From Arthrobacter roseus (GTDB lineage: Bacteria > Actinomycetota > Actinomycetes > Actinomycetales > Micrococcaceae), in NCBI RefSeq assembly GCF_016907875.1, contig NZ_JAFBCU010000001.1:1054001-1118000 (forward strand): DNA of 64,000 nucleotides, read 5' to 3'. Of this stretch, positions 16,363 through 24,861 are shown piece by piece (positions within the stretch are counted from its first letter, which is position 1; each line of letters begins with the position of its first letter). The notes beneath the pieces are model-generated. The model did not search any database. It was not told the DNA's origin and was given only the letters and a program-made list of their open reading frames with translations. Both the position numbers and the translations under genes were made by a program.

Positions 16363-17265
16363 TTGAACAGCACAGACGCAACCTCCATCCTTGCTCCCGA
16401 CACCGCCCAGACCTTTCTGCGAGCGATCGAGCTCACCCCTGTCGATGGGCCAGCGGACAGCTCCTTTGAGGCAACCACGCAGTATGTTCCCTGGCCGAAG
16501 GCCTACGGCGGAGACATGGTTGCCCAGGCCACGGCGGCCATGCAGGCCACCGTTGGCACCGACCGGGCGCTGCACTCGATGCACAGTTACTTCATGCGCC
16601 CGGTCAATATCGGCGCTCCCGTTCGCTACGACGTCGAGGTACTGCGCGATGGCCGCGGCTACTCAACCCGCAGCGTGCGAGGCATCCAGAACGGCAAAAC
16701 CGCGTTTACGGCACTGGGCTCTTTCCATGTTCCTGAGGACGGCCCGGAATTTCAGCAGCCGGCGCCTGAGGCTGTGGATCCTGAGTCACTACGCACCGCG
16801 GCGGAAGCCCTTGAGGGAGCCACCGGGGCAGCCAGCGACTATTGGGCCCACGGGCGCAGCTTCGACATGCGCCACATCCCTGATCCCCTCTACCTCACCT
16901 CTGACGCTGGATCGGTGCCCGCACAGGCTGTATGGGTCAAGGCTTTCGACGCTCTGCCGGATGCCGCCGATGCCAAGGCCACCGCTGACCTGCACCGCAC
17001 CGCGCTGACCTACGTGTGCGACTACACGATCCTCGAGACGCTGCTTCGGGTGCGGGGCCTGAACTGGTCCAGCCCAGGCCTGGCCACCGCCAGCCTGGAC
17101 CACGCCATGTGGTTCCACCGGGACGGCCGGGCCGACGACTGGATTCTCTACGCCCAGGACGCCGTGTCCGTGCAAAACAACCGTGGTCTGGCCATGGGGC
17201 GATTCTTCGACCGCTCCGGACGCCTGCTCGCCACCGTTGCTCAAGAAGGCATGATCCGGGGCTAG
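16363..17265 (+). CDS. Acyl-CoA thioesterase II (TesB-type)
   Basis: 300 aa with a TTG start placed 8 bases after GGAGG. Double-hotdog features: YVPWPKAYGGDMVAQATAAMQATV near residue 40, HSMHSYFMRPVNIGAPVRYDVEVLRDGRGYSTRSVRGIQNG, and a C-terminal half with TASLDHAMWFHRDGRADDWILYAQDAVSVQNNRGLAMGRFFD. TesB enzymes release free acids from CoA esters. Inside an aryl-CoA operon it probably frees the hydroxylated aromatic acid for the dioxygenase. Confidence 0.88.
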   Translation: MNSTDATSILAPDTAQTFLRAIELTPVDGPADSSFEATTQYVPWPKAYGGDMVAQATAAMQATVGTDRALHSMHSYFMRPVNIGAPVRYDVEVLRDGRGYSTRSVRGIQNGKTAFTALGSFHVPEDGPEFQQPAPEAVDPESLRTAAEALEGATGAASDYWAHGRSFDMRHIPDPLYLTSDAGSVPAQAVWVKAFDALPDAADAKATADLHRTALTYVCDYTILETLLRVRGLNWSSPGLATASLDHAMWFHRDGRADDWILYAQDAVSVQNNRGLAMGRFFDRSGRLLATVAQEGMIRG

Positions 17266-17307
17266 CTCGCACCCCACTACCCCCGCCCACCCGCGAAAGG
17301 AACGGCC

Positions 17308-18966
17308 ATGCACCTCACGCCATCGGCCCACGTGGACACATTCACGCGCGACCATCTTCCCCCTGTCGAGTTATGGCCCACGCTGGAATTCACTCTGCCG
17401 GAGCTGCAATATCCGGACAGACTCAATGCCGCCACAGCGCTCATCGACAAGCCCACCGCCACGTTCGGTGGAGAGCGACCAGCTCTTCACACGCCCGACG
17501 GCGAGGTATGGAGTTACGCGCAACTGCTCGAGCGCTCCAACCAGGTGGCCCGGGTACTCACCGAGGACCACGGCATTGTCCCCGGCAACCGCGTGCTGCT
17601 GCGCGGGCCGAACAACCCCTGGCTGGTGGCTTCCTGGCTCGGTGTTCTGAAGACCGGGGCAGTTGTTGTCACCACGATGCCGATGCTACGTTCCACCGAA
17701 GTAGCCACGCTCGTGCGCCTGACCCGGCCAGTACTGGCGATCACGGACCATCGTTTCGCCGCCGAGATGGATGTGGCTGCCAATGAGTCCGACCTGCCAG
17801 TGCTGCGCTACGGCGCCGGTAACCCGGAGGATCTGGAGTCGCTGGCTGCGAACAAGCCCGGAACGTTCGACGACGTCGCAACAGCAGCCGACGACGTCGC
17901 GCTTTTGGCTCCCACCTCCGGGACCACCGGGGTTCCGAAGGTCACCATGCACTTCCACCGCGATGTGCTGGCTAACGCGGACACCTTTGCCCGCCACATT
18001 CTTACCCCGACTCCGGACGACGTTTTTGCCGGATCGCCGCCCCTGGCTTTCACCTTCGGGCTCGGCGGACTCGTGGTCTTCCCGCTCTACTTCGGGGCCT
18101 CGGCTCTATTGACCGAGCGCGCAGGCCCGGTGGAACTGGCCGAACGCGCCGCCGAAGCCGGTGCCACCGTGCTCTTCACCGCGCCTACCGCGTACCGGGC
18201 CATCATCAAAGAGGGCCGCGCCGACCTACTCTCCCGTCTGCGGCTCGGTGTCTCTGCCGGGGAGAACCTGCCCAAGGAAACCTGGGAAGCCGTCGAGAAG
18301 GCCTCCGGGCTGCGGTTGGTCAACGGCATCGGTGCCACCGAGATGCTGCACGTATTCATCTCCGCGGCTGGGGATGACATCCGGCCCGGCGCCGTCGGCG
18401 TTCCCGTTCCAGGATTCCGTGCCACCATCCTCGATTACGAGGGCGCCGAAGTCCCCGATGGAGTTGCCGGACGGCTAGCCATTATCGGCCCAGTCGGTTG
18501 CCGCTACCTCGATGACGAGCGCCAGCACAACTACGTCTGCAACGGCTGGAACGTTACCGGCGATACCTTCCTGCGCGACGCCGAGGGTTACTACGTCTAC
18601 CAGGCGCGGTCGGACAACATGATCGTTTCCTCTGGTTACAACATCGGGGCGCCCGAAGTGGAGGCCGCCATTGAACAGCATGAGGATGTGCTGGAGAACG
18701 CCGTCGTCGCCCGCCCCGATGAGGAGCGCGGCAGCGTGGTCTGCGCGTTCATCGTCCTGCGCGAAGGCGTTGTAGGCGACGCAGCCAAACGCAAGGAAAT
18801 CCAGGACTTTGTGAAATCCCGCATTGCACCCTACAAATATCCGCGGGACGTGCGCTTTGTCGACGAACTGCCCCGCAACCCCAGCGGCAAACTGCAGCAC
18901 TTTCGCCTGCGCGAGAAGCTGCAGACCACTGCTGACACTGAACTCACCGGCGCGGACCAGGCTTAG
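17308..18966 (+). CDS. AMP-forming aryl-CoA ligase (2-aminobenzoate/benzoate-CoA ligase type)
   Basis: 552 aa; AAAGGAA before the ATG. ANL-superfamily motifs: TSGTTGVPK (ATP P-loop, about residue 210), NGIGATEMLHVFIS, the hinge YQARSDNMIVSSGYNIGAPEVE and the acyl-transfer Lys in NPSGKLQH. The GPNNPWLVASWLGVLKTGAVVV and AEAGATVLFTAPTAYRAI segments are characteristic of benzoate/2-aminobenzoate-CoA ligases. It should activate the free aromatic acid for the monooxygenase encoded next. Anthranilate is favoured by the context, salicylate cannot be excluded. Confidence 0.85.
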   Translation: MHLTPSAHVDTFTRDHLPPVELWPTLEFTLPELQYPDRLNAATALIDKPTATFGGERPALHTPDGEVWSYAQLLERSNQVARVLTEDHGIVPGNRVLLRGPNNPWLVASWLGVLKTGAVVVTTMPMLRSTEVATLVRLTRPVLAITDHRFAAEMDVAANESDLPVLRYGAGNPEDLESLAANKPGTFDDVATAADDVALLAPTSGTTGVPKVTMHFHRDVLANADTFARHILTPTPDDVFAGSPPLAFTFGLGGLVVFPLYFGASALLTERAGPVELAERAAEAGATVLFTAPTAYRAIIKEGRADLLSRLRLGVSAGENLPKETWEAVEKASGLRLVNGIGATEMLHVFISAAGDDIRPGAVGVPVPGFRATILDYEGAEVPDGVAGRLAIIGPVGCRYLDDERQHNYVCNGWNVTGDTFLRDAEGYYVYQARSDNMIVSSGYNIGAPEVEAAIEQHEDVLENAVVARPDEERGSVVCAFIVLREGVVGDAAKRKEIQDFVKSRIAPYKYPRDVRFVDELPRNPSGKLQHFRLREKLQTTADTELTGADQA

Positions 18967-18981
18967 AAAGGAAATAGTGGC

Positions 18982-21360
18982 ATGAAGATTGCAATTGTAG
19001 GAGGGGGCCCCGGCGGGCTCTACTTCGCCGCGCTGATGAAACAACTGGACTCCTCGCACGAGATCACCCTCTGGGAACGGAACGCTGCCACAGATACGTT
19101 CGGTTTCGGCGTCGTGTTCTCTGACGAAACCCTGGGCGGGATTGGCAACGCTGACCCGGTGGTTGCCGAATACATGTCGCGGCGGTTCGCCCGCTGGGCG
19201 GACATTGACATCCACTATCGAGGTGAGATGCTGACCGTCGGTGGTCAGGGCTTTGCCGCCATGAACCGTAAAGAACTGCTCCAGCTGCTCCAGCAGCGCA
19301 CCGTGGAACTCGGCGTCGACGTCCGCTTCTCCTCGATCGCCCCGCCGATTGAGGAATTGGAGGCTGAGTACGATCTGGTCCTGGCCTCCGACGGCGCCAA
19401 CTCCGCGATCCGGGCCGCCTACGCCGAGGACTTCTGCCCCACCCTGGATGTACGACCCAACAAGTTCATGTGGCTGGGTACCGACCAGGTATTCGAGGCC
19501 TTCAAGTTCTTCGTCAAGGACACCGAATACGGGACCATGCAGGTCCACGGCTACCCGTACTCAGAAACCGGGTCCACATTCATCGTCGAAATGCACGAGG
19601 ACGTCTGGCGGGCCGCTGGCTTTGACTCCACAGCAGACACAGCTTTCCCGCCGGGCGTATCCGATGAACAGGCCGTAGAGAAAATTCGCGGCCTCCTGTC
19701 CGAAGAGTTGGGTGGCTATGAGGTGCTGGCCAACAACTCAAAGTGGCTGAACTTCACCACCGTCCGCAATAAGAGCTGGCGCAAAGGAAATGTGGTGCTG
19801 CTAGGCGACGCCGCACACACCGCGCACTTCTCCATCGGTTCCGGGACCAAATTGGCCATGGAAGATGCGTTGGCCCTCGCCGCGTGCCTGCATGAGCACC
19901 CCAACCAGGAAACGGCACTGGAGGCGTACGAGACCGAGCGGCGCCCCGTCGTCGAATCTACCCAGCGTGCCGCCCAAGCCTCTCTGGAGTGGTTCGAATC
20001 GATCGGCCAGTACGGGGAACAGGACCCCGTGCAGTTTGCCTTCAACCTCCTGACCCGCTCGCGCCGCATCACTCAGGAGAACCTCCGTCTTCGCGACCCA
20101 GAATTTGCTCACCGGGTGGAAGAGCACTTCGCGACCAGTCAGGGCTTGGACCAGGTGATTCCTGCCATGTTCCAGCCGCACGACATCGGCGGCCTTACGC
20201 TCAAGAACCGCATTGTGGTCTCCCCGATGGACATGTACTCAGCGGTCGACGGCGTCCCCACGGACTTCCACCTGGTTCACCTCGGGTCCAAAGCCCTGGG
20301 TGGAGCTGGCCTGGTCATGACCGAAATGGTGTGCGTCTCACCCGAAGGACGGATTACTCCGGGCTGTAGCGGGCTGTATAACGATGAGCAGCGCGAGGCA
20401 TGGCGCCGTGTGGCCGACTTTGTGCACACGCGTTCCGGCGCAAAGCTTGGCATGCAGCTGGGCCACTCCGGACGCAAGGGATCTACTCGGCTGATGTGGG
20501 AGGGCATTGACCAGCCCCTCCTGGAAAACAACTGGGAAACCATTGCCCCCTCGGCGATGCCCTACGCGCCGGACAACGCTGCACCCAAGGTCATCGACAG
20601 GTCCGATATGGACCAGGTGGTGGCCGACTTTGTCGACGCCGCCAAACGGGCCGACGACGCCGGGGTGGACCTACTGGAGATCCACGCAGCCCACGGCTAC
20701 CTTCTTTCCTCGTTCATCTCTCCGCTGTCCAACCAGCGAACCGATGAATACGGCGGCACCCTGGAAAACCGGCTGCGCTTTCCACTCGAGGTGTTCGACG
20801 CCGTTCGCGCCGTCTGGCCCGCCAGCAAACCAATGACGGTGCGCATTTCTGCCACCGACTGGGTTGAGGGTGGAAATACTGCCGACGACGCCGTCGAAGT
20901 GTCCCGTGCTTTCATTGAGCACGGCGCAGCTGGTATTGACGTCTCCACCGGCCAGGTAGCTTCAGAGGAAAAACCGGCTTTTGGACGCAGCTACCAGACA
21001 CCGTTCGCGGACCGCATCCGCCAGGAAGTCGCAGCCCCGGCGGGAGCAAGCGTCATTGCGGTGGGAGCAATTTCCACTTTCGATGACGCCAATTCGATCT
21101 TGCTGGCCGGGCGCGCTGATCTGATCGCGCTGGGCCGCACGCATCTCTACGATCCGCAGTGGACCCTACACGCAGCGGCCGAGCAGGAGTATCAGGGCGA
21201 CGGCGCCGACTGGGTGGAGCAATTCCGTGCCGGCCGGCGCAAGCCACCGAGCGCGCGCACCGACGCAGTGAGACCGCGGTTGTCCTTGCTGCGCGAGGCC
21301 GATTCAGAAGACGACCCGCACCTGCGCTGGCGTCCGAAGGCCGCAGCCGAAGCCAAGTAG
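18982..21360 (+). CDS. FAD monooxygenase / Old Yellow Enzyme fusion (2-aminobenzoyl-CoA monooxygenase/reductase or salicylyl-CoA 5-hydroxylase)
   Basis: 792 aa. Residues 1-390 are a group A flavin monooxygenase: AIVGGGPGGLYFAALMK (FAD GxGxxG), and GDAAHTAHFSIGSGTKLAMEDA. Residues ~395-760 are an Old Yellow Enzyme barrel: MFQPHDIGGLTLKNRIVVSPM, QLGHSGRKGS, EIHAAHGYLLSSFISPLSN, NQRTDEYGGTLENR. This domain order is that of the known 2-aminobenzoyl-CoA monooxygenase/reductase of Azoarcus and of proteins named bifunctional salicylyl-CoA 5-hydroxylase. It hydroxylates C5 of the aryl-CoA; the reductase half can dearomatise the product. Last gene of the operon, followed by a strong terminator. Confidence 0.9.
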   Translation: MKIAIVGGGPGGLYFAALMKQLDSSHEITLWERNAATDTFGFGVVFSDETLGGIGNADPVVAEYMSRRFARWADIDIHYRGEMLTVGGQGFAAMNRKELLQLLQQRTVELGVDVRFSSIAPPIEELEAEYDLVLASDGANSAIRAAYAEDFCPTLDVRPNKFMWLGTDQVFEAFKFFVKDTEYGTMQVHGYPYSETGSTFIVEMHEDVWRAAGFDSTADTAFPPGVSDEQAVEKIRGLLSEELGGYEVLANNSKWLNFTTVRNKSWRKGNVVLLGDAAHTAHFSIGSGTKLAMEDALALAACLHEHPNQETALEAYETERRPVVESTQRAAQASLEWFESIGQYGEQDPVQFAFNLLTRSRRITQENLRLRDPEFAHRVEEHFATSQGLDQVIPAMFQPHDIGGLTLKNRIVVSPMDMYSAVDGVPTDFHLVHLGSKALGGAGLVMTEMVCVSPEGRITPGCSGLYNDEQREAWRRVADFVHTRSGAKLGMQLGHSGRKGSTRLMWEGIDQPLLENNWETIAPSAMPYAPDNAAPKVIDRSDMDQVVADFVDAAKRADDAGVDLLEIHAAHGYLLSSFISPLSNQRTDEYGGTLENRLRFPLEVFDAVRAVWPASKPMTVRISATDWVEGGNTADDAVEVSRAFIEHGAAGIDVSTGQVASEEKPAFGRSYQTPFADRIRQEVAAPAGASVIAVGAISTFDDANSILLAGRADLIALGRTHLYDPQWTLHAAAEQEYQGDGADWVEQFRAGRRKPPSARTDAVRPRLSLLREADSEDDPHLRWRPKAAAEAK

Positions 21361-21372
21361 CGACAGACATAA

Positions 21373-21400
21373 AGGGATCCCCACCGCGGCGGGGATCCCT
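21373..21400. terminator. Terminator between the aryl-CoA operon and the ABC operon
   Basis: AGGGATCCCC and GGGGATCCCT form a perfect 10-bp stem with an 8-base loop, followed by CCTTGTGTGT. It starts 13 bp after the monooxygenase stop and serves two convergent operons. Confidence 0.8.
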
Positions 21401-21449
21401 CCTTGTGTGTCAAGCGTCCGACGTCGAACGCGGCGGTTGGAGCGTGAGC

Positions 21450-22160
21450 TCAGCCCACGCCCAAAAGGCTATGCGCAAGCTGTTCATCCTGCCGGAATTC
21501 GGTCACAGTGCTCTCGTGGACAATCTCGCCCTTGCGCATGATCGCCAGGCGGTCCGACACCGTGAAGGCCAAGTGGAGGTTCTGCTCCACAATCAGAATG
21601 GCCATCCCGGTCTTGGCTAGGTCAAGGATGATATCTCCCACCTGTTCAACCACCCTGGGCGCAAGGCCGTCGGAGGGCTCGTCGAGGAGCATGAGCCGTG
21701 GCGAGCCCAGCAGCGCCCGGCCAATGGCGAGCATTTGCTGTTCTCCACCGGAGAGCTGTGAACCCAGGTTTGTCCGACGTTCCCTGAGCCGTGGCATCAG
21801 GTCATAGACCCGTTCAACGGTCCAATCTCCAGAACGCTTGCGCAGCGCTATCTCCAGGTTCTCCTCTACGGTCAGCGGCGCAAAAACGCGCCTCCCCTGA
21901 GGCACAATTCCCACTCCGGCATGCGACACCACATGCGGCGCCTTGGCGGTGACGTCTTTGCCATCCACCCGAACGTGGCCGTCCATGGCAGTCACCATCC
22001 CCATGATGGTTTCAATAAGCGTGGTCTTACCGGCGCCGTTGCGCCCCAAAAGGGCCACCGCCTCGCCAGCACCGACCGACAGTGACACTCCGTCCAACAC
22101 TCGGCTACCGGCATAGCCGGAGACCAGGTCCTCGACCTCGAGCAGCGGCCGGCCGGTCAT
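21450..22160 (-). CDS. livF: Branched-chain-type ABC transporter ATPase (LivF)
   Basis: 236 aa. Walker A GRNGAGKTT, signature LSGGEQQMLAIGRAL and Walker B LMLLDEPSDGLAP are intact; GIVPQGRRVFAPLTVEENL is the typical LivF Q-loop. Last gene of the five-gene importer operon (binding protein, LivH, LivM, LivG, LivF); its start overlaps the LivG stop by four bases. HAAT-family importers of this kind carry amino acids but also benzoate- and phenyl-type acids; the location beside the anthranilate-type operon suggests an aromatic substrate. Confidence 0.92.
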   Translation of the reverse strand: MTGRPLLEVEDLVSGYAGSRVLDGVSLSVGAGEAVALLGRNGAGKTTLIETIMGMVTAMDGHVRVDGKDVTAKAPHVVSHAGVGIVPQGRRVFAPLTVEENLEIALRKRSGDWTVERVYDLMPRLRERRTNLGSQLSGGEQQMLAIGRALLGSPRLMLLDEPSDGLAPRVVEQVGDIILDLAKTGMAILIVEQNLHLAFTVSDRLAIMRKGEIVHESTVTEFRQDEQLAHSLLGVG

Positions 22161-22945
22161 GATGCCGTCCCGAAGAGAGCCTCGGTACTGGTACTACCCA
22201 AATAGGCTTCCTGGACGGCTTCGTTGGTGCGCACTTCCTCTGGCGTCCCATCAGCGATGAGCCGTCCGGCCGCCAGCACGCTGACGCGCTCGGCCAGGCG
22301 GAAGACAATATCTAGATCATGCTCGACGACGACCACGGTGACCTTTCTTGGTAGTGATTCCACGATCTCAGCGAAGCGGTTGGTCTCGGCCACGGACATT
22401 CCTGCTGTCGGCTCATCGAAAAGGACCAACCGAGGCTCACAGGCCAGAACCATGGCCACCTCGACCTGGCGCCGCTCGCCGTGGGAAAGCGTGCCGCACA
22501 GCGAGGAGGGCCGGTCCAGGAGTCCCACACTCTCCAAATGGGTCATGGCGGCATCGGTCACCGCACGGTCCGCGCGTCGGCTTGGCCAGGGCCGCTTTGG
22601 CTGGCTCGTGGTTCGCTCCACCGCGAGGCGGACATTGTCCAGCACGTTCATGTCGAGGAAGAGGCTGGAGTGCTGGAAAGTGCGCACCAGTCCGCTTCGT
22701 GCTCGGCCCGCCTCGCTCAGCCCCGTGACGTCCTGCCCATTGAAGAAAATTTGCCCGCTGGTGGGACGAAGACGCCCGGCGAGTACCCCGAAGAGCGTGG
22801 ACTTGCCCGCACCATTGGGGCCAATGAGCGCGTGGCGTGCGCCCTCATTCACCCGCAACGTGACTCCGTCCACGGCCGTGAGCGAGCCGAAGGACAATGT
22901 GAGATCGCGGATATCGAGTATCGCGTTATCCGATGTGTTCGTCAT
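22157..22945 (-). CDS. livG: Branched-chain-type ABC transporter ATPase (LivG)
   Basis: 262 aa. Walker [10 protein letters not shown], signature LSHGERRQVEVAMVLACEPRLVLFDEPTAGMSVAET with Walker B included. The extended signature region and the C-terminal AYLGSTS are typical of LivG. Overlaps LivM and LivF by four bases each, so all are translationally coupled. Confidence 0.92.
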   Translation of the reverse strand: MTNTSDNAILDIRDLTLSFGSLTAVDGVTLRVNEGARHALIGPNGAGKSTLFGVLAGRLRPTSGQIFFNGQDVTGLSEAGRARSGLVRTFQHSSLFLDMNVLDNVRLAVERTTSQPKRPWPSRRADRAVTDAAMTHLESVGLLDRPSSLCGTLSHGERRQVEVAMVLACEPRLVLFDEPTAGMSVAETNRFAEIVESLPRKVTVVVVEHDLDIVFRLAERVSVLAAGRLIADGTPEEVRTNEAVQEAYLGSTSTEALFGTAS

Positions 22946-23967
22946 GATTCACTCGACTTTCGTCGCAGAGCGCGCCATTTGATGCCCGCCACGCCCCTGG
23001 GTAGGAGATAAACCGCAACAACAAAGACAACCCCGAGCAGAAGTGTGCCGCGGCCCTCAATGTAGCCGCCCAACCAGTCGCGGACAAAGATGACCAGCCC
23101 GGCGCCAATGACCGGCCCCCACAGGCTCCCGGCACCGCCGAGAACAACACTGAGGAGTGCAAACGCGGCCATATCGAAGCCCAGATCGCCGGGCGAAATG
23201 AACTGTGTTTGAGCGACCCAGGCCGTCCCGGCAGCCCCCGCGACGCCGCCGGCGATGGTGTAGGCGATGAGCTTGATTGAGTAGGTGTTCTGCCCCAGAG
23301 CTCGCAGCCGGAGTTCACCGTCTCGTACCCCGCGCATCGAGCGGCCCAGGGGCGAGCGATTGACGATTGTCGCAGCAACGAAGCCAATGACGAACACCGC
23401 CAGAACCCACCAGTAGATGTAACCGGGCACGATCAGAGGTTCGCCGCCGGGGAGCACACTGACCGGCGGGATTCCTGCCAGGCCATTACTCGCGCCGACC
23501 ACGCTGAGAGAGCCCACACTGATATGAGCCAGTTCGCCGATGGCAAGGGTGATCATGAGGAACACGATGCCCGCTGTCCGAACGGCGACGGCGCCGGTCA
23601 CCAACGCAAGCGCCGCTCCTGCCAGCGTGCCCACGGCCAACTGAACCAGCCCACTGCCGGAGACATGGATTCCGACCAGGCCCGCGGTGTAAGCACCGGC
23701 ACCAAAGTAGGCCACCTGGCCAAGAGTTGGCATGCCCATCACCCCCGTGAGCAGATCGACGCTGACCACGAGCAAACCGAAGGCCAGTGCCCGCCCTGCG
23801 AGGCTGAGTGGATACGGCGCCAGGACGAACGGCAGCGCCACCAGGACCACGAGGATGATCACGGCCACCGCCAGCCGCAGCATCGGGTGCTGCGCACTGG
23901 GGTGCAATAGTTTTTGTGTTCCTAACCGTCCAGCGGTCATGCCCGAGACCGTGTTTGTCGCGCTCAT
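22942..23967 (-). CDS. livM: Branched-chain-type ABC transporter permease (LivM)
   Basis: 341 aa with about nine hydrophobic segments. LivM features: GLLVVSVDLLTGVMGMPTLGQVAYFGAGAYTAGL, NGLAGIP, a cytoplasmic SPLGRSMRGVRDGELRLRALGQN loop (EAA-type) and GGAGSLWGPVIGAG. ATGA overlap with the LivH stop. Confidence 0.92.
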   Translation of the reverse strand: MSATNTVSGMTAGRLGTQKLLHPSAQHPMLRLAVAVIILVVLVALPFVLAPYPLSLAGRALAFGLLVVSVDLLTGVMGMPTLGQVAYFGAGAYTAGLVGIHVSGSGLVQLAVGTLAGAALALVTGAVAVRTAGIVFLMITLAIGELAHISVGSLSVVGASNGLAGIPPVSVLPGGEPLIVPGYIYWWVLAVFVIGFVAATIVNRSPLGRSMRGVRDGELRLRALGQNTYSIKLIAYTIAGGVAGAAGTAWVAQTQFISPGDLGFDMAAFALLSVVLGGAGSLWGPVIGAGLVIFVRDWLGGYIEGRGTLLLGVVFVVAVYLLPRGVAGIKWRALRRKSSES

Positions 23968-24848
23968 GTGTGCGCTCCCTTTCGTGCTGGAAGTAAGCCC
24001 TGCGGCCGGAACAGGAGAACCGCCGCCAGTGCTGCGAAGAGCAGGAAGGATGCGAACTCGTTGACCATGGACACGCCAATAGTTTGTACTTGCCCCACCA
24101 CGAGGGCACCGAGCAACGCTCCGCGCAGGGACCCGAGGCCACCGATGACCACGATGACGAGAGCGAGCAGGAGAATCTGATTATCCAGCCCGGGCTGAGC
24201 GCCCAGGATGGGTGCGGCGAGCAGGCCGCCGACCGCGGCCAATGCAGCGCCGCCGCCGAAGACGAGGGCAAGCACCACCTTGGTACGAATCCCAATGGCC
24301 TCGACCATGGCTCGGTCCGCAACCGTGGCCCGAACAATGGCTCCGGCACGGGTGCGTTCCAGAATGATGTAAAGCAGGATCGCCACAACAATGCCTGCGG
24401 CGACCATGGCAAGCCGGTACACCGGGTAAGGATTTCCTAGCATTGACACCGTGCTGGACAAGAATTCCGGCACGGGCACAGAACGTACGTCTGCGCCGAA
24501 CATTTCCTGAAGAAGCTCAGCAATGATCAGCGCCATGCCTAGGGTGAGCAGAGCTTGCCTGAGGTGGTTCCGCACCGGAGAGACCATCGCCGCCAGTATG
24601 CCGCCAGAGGCGAAGCCCACACCGGCGGCGATAGCTATCGCCAGAAGGAACATGCCTGTCGAGGGAGCGGCGCCGTACAGCGCCACCCCCACGTAGGCAC
24701 CCATCAACGACACAGCCCCGTGCGCCAGATTCAACACATCCATCGTCCCAAAGACCAGTGACAGCCCGACGGCGATGAGGAACAGTACTGAACCTAACGC
24801 CAAGCCGTTGAGGATGGTTGCGGTGTTCGCATCGAACCATGCCAGCAT
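23964..24848 (-). CDS. livH: Branched-chain-type ABC transporter permease (LivH)
   Basis: 294 aa from an ATG at 24848 (MLAWFDANTATILNGL), chosen because GAAGG precedes it and it leaves a 13-bp gap to the binding-protein gene; the frame is open to 24890. LivH features: GLSLVFGTMDVLNLAHGAVSLMGAYVG, RTRAGAIVRATVADRAMVEAIGI, and GGLGSLRGALLGALVVG. Confidence 0.92.
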   Translation of the reverse strand: MLAWFDANTATILNGLALGSVLFLIAVGLSLVFGTMDVLNLAHGAVSLMGAYVGVALYGAAPSTGMFLLAIAIAAGVGFASGGILAAMVSPVRNHLRQALLTLGMALIIAELLQEMFGADVRSVPVPEFLSSTVSMLGNPYPVYRLAMVAAGIVVAILLYIILERTRAGAIVRATVADRAMVEAIGIRTKVVLALVFGGGAALAAVGGLLAAPILGAQPGLDNQILLLALVIVVIGGLGSLRGALLGALVVGQVQTIGVSMVNEFASFLLFAALAAVLLFRPQGLLPARKGAHT

Positions 24849-24861
24849 TTTAGATTGCCCT

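Noticed and set aside
18475-19548. 357-codon minus-strand frame across the CoA ligase and monooxygenase genes
   Set aside because: It opposes two well-supported genes and shows no domain or Shine-Dalgarno.
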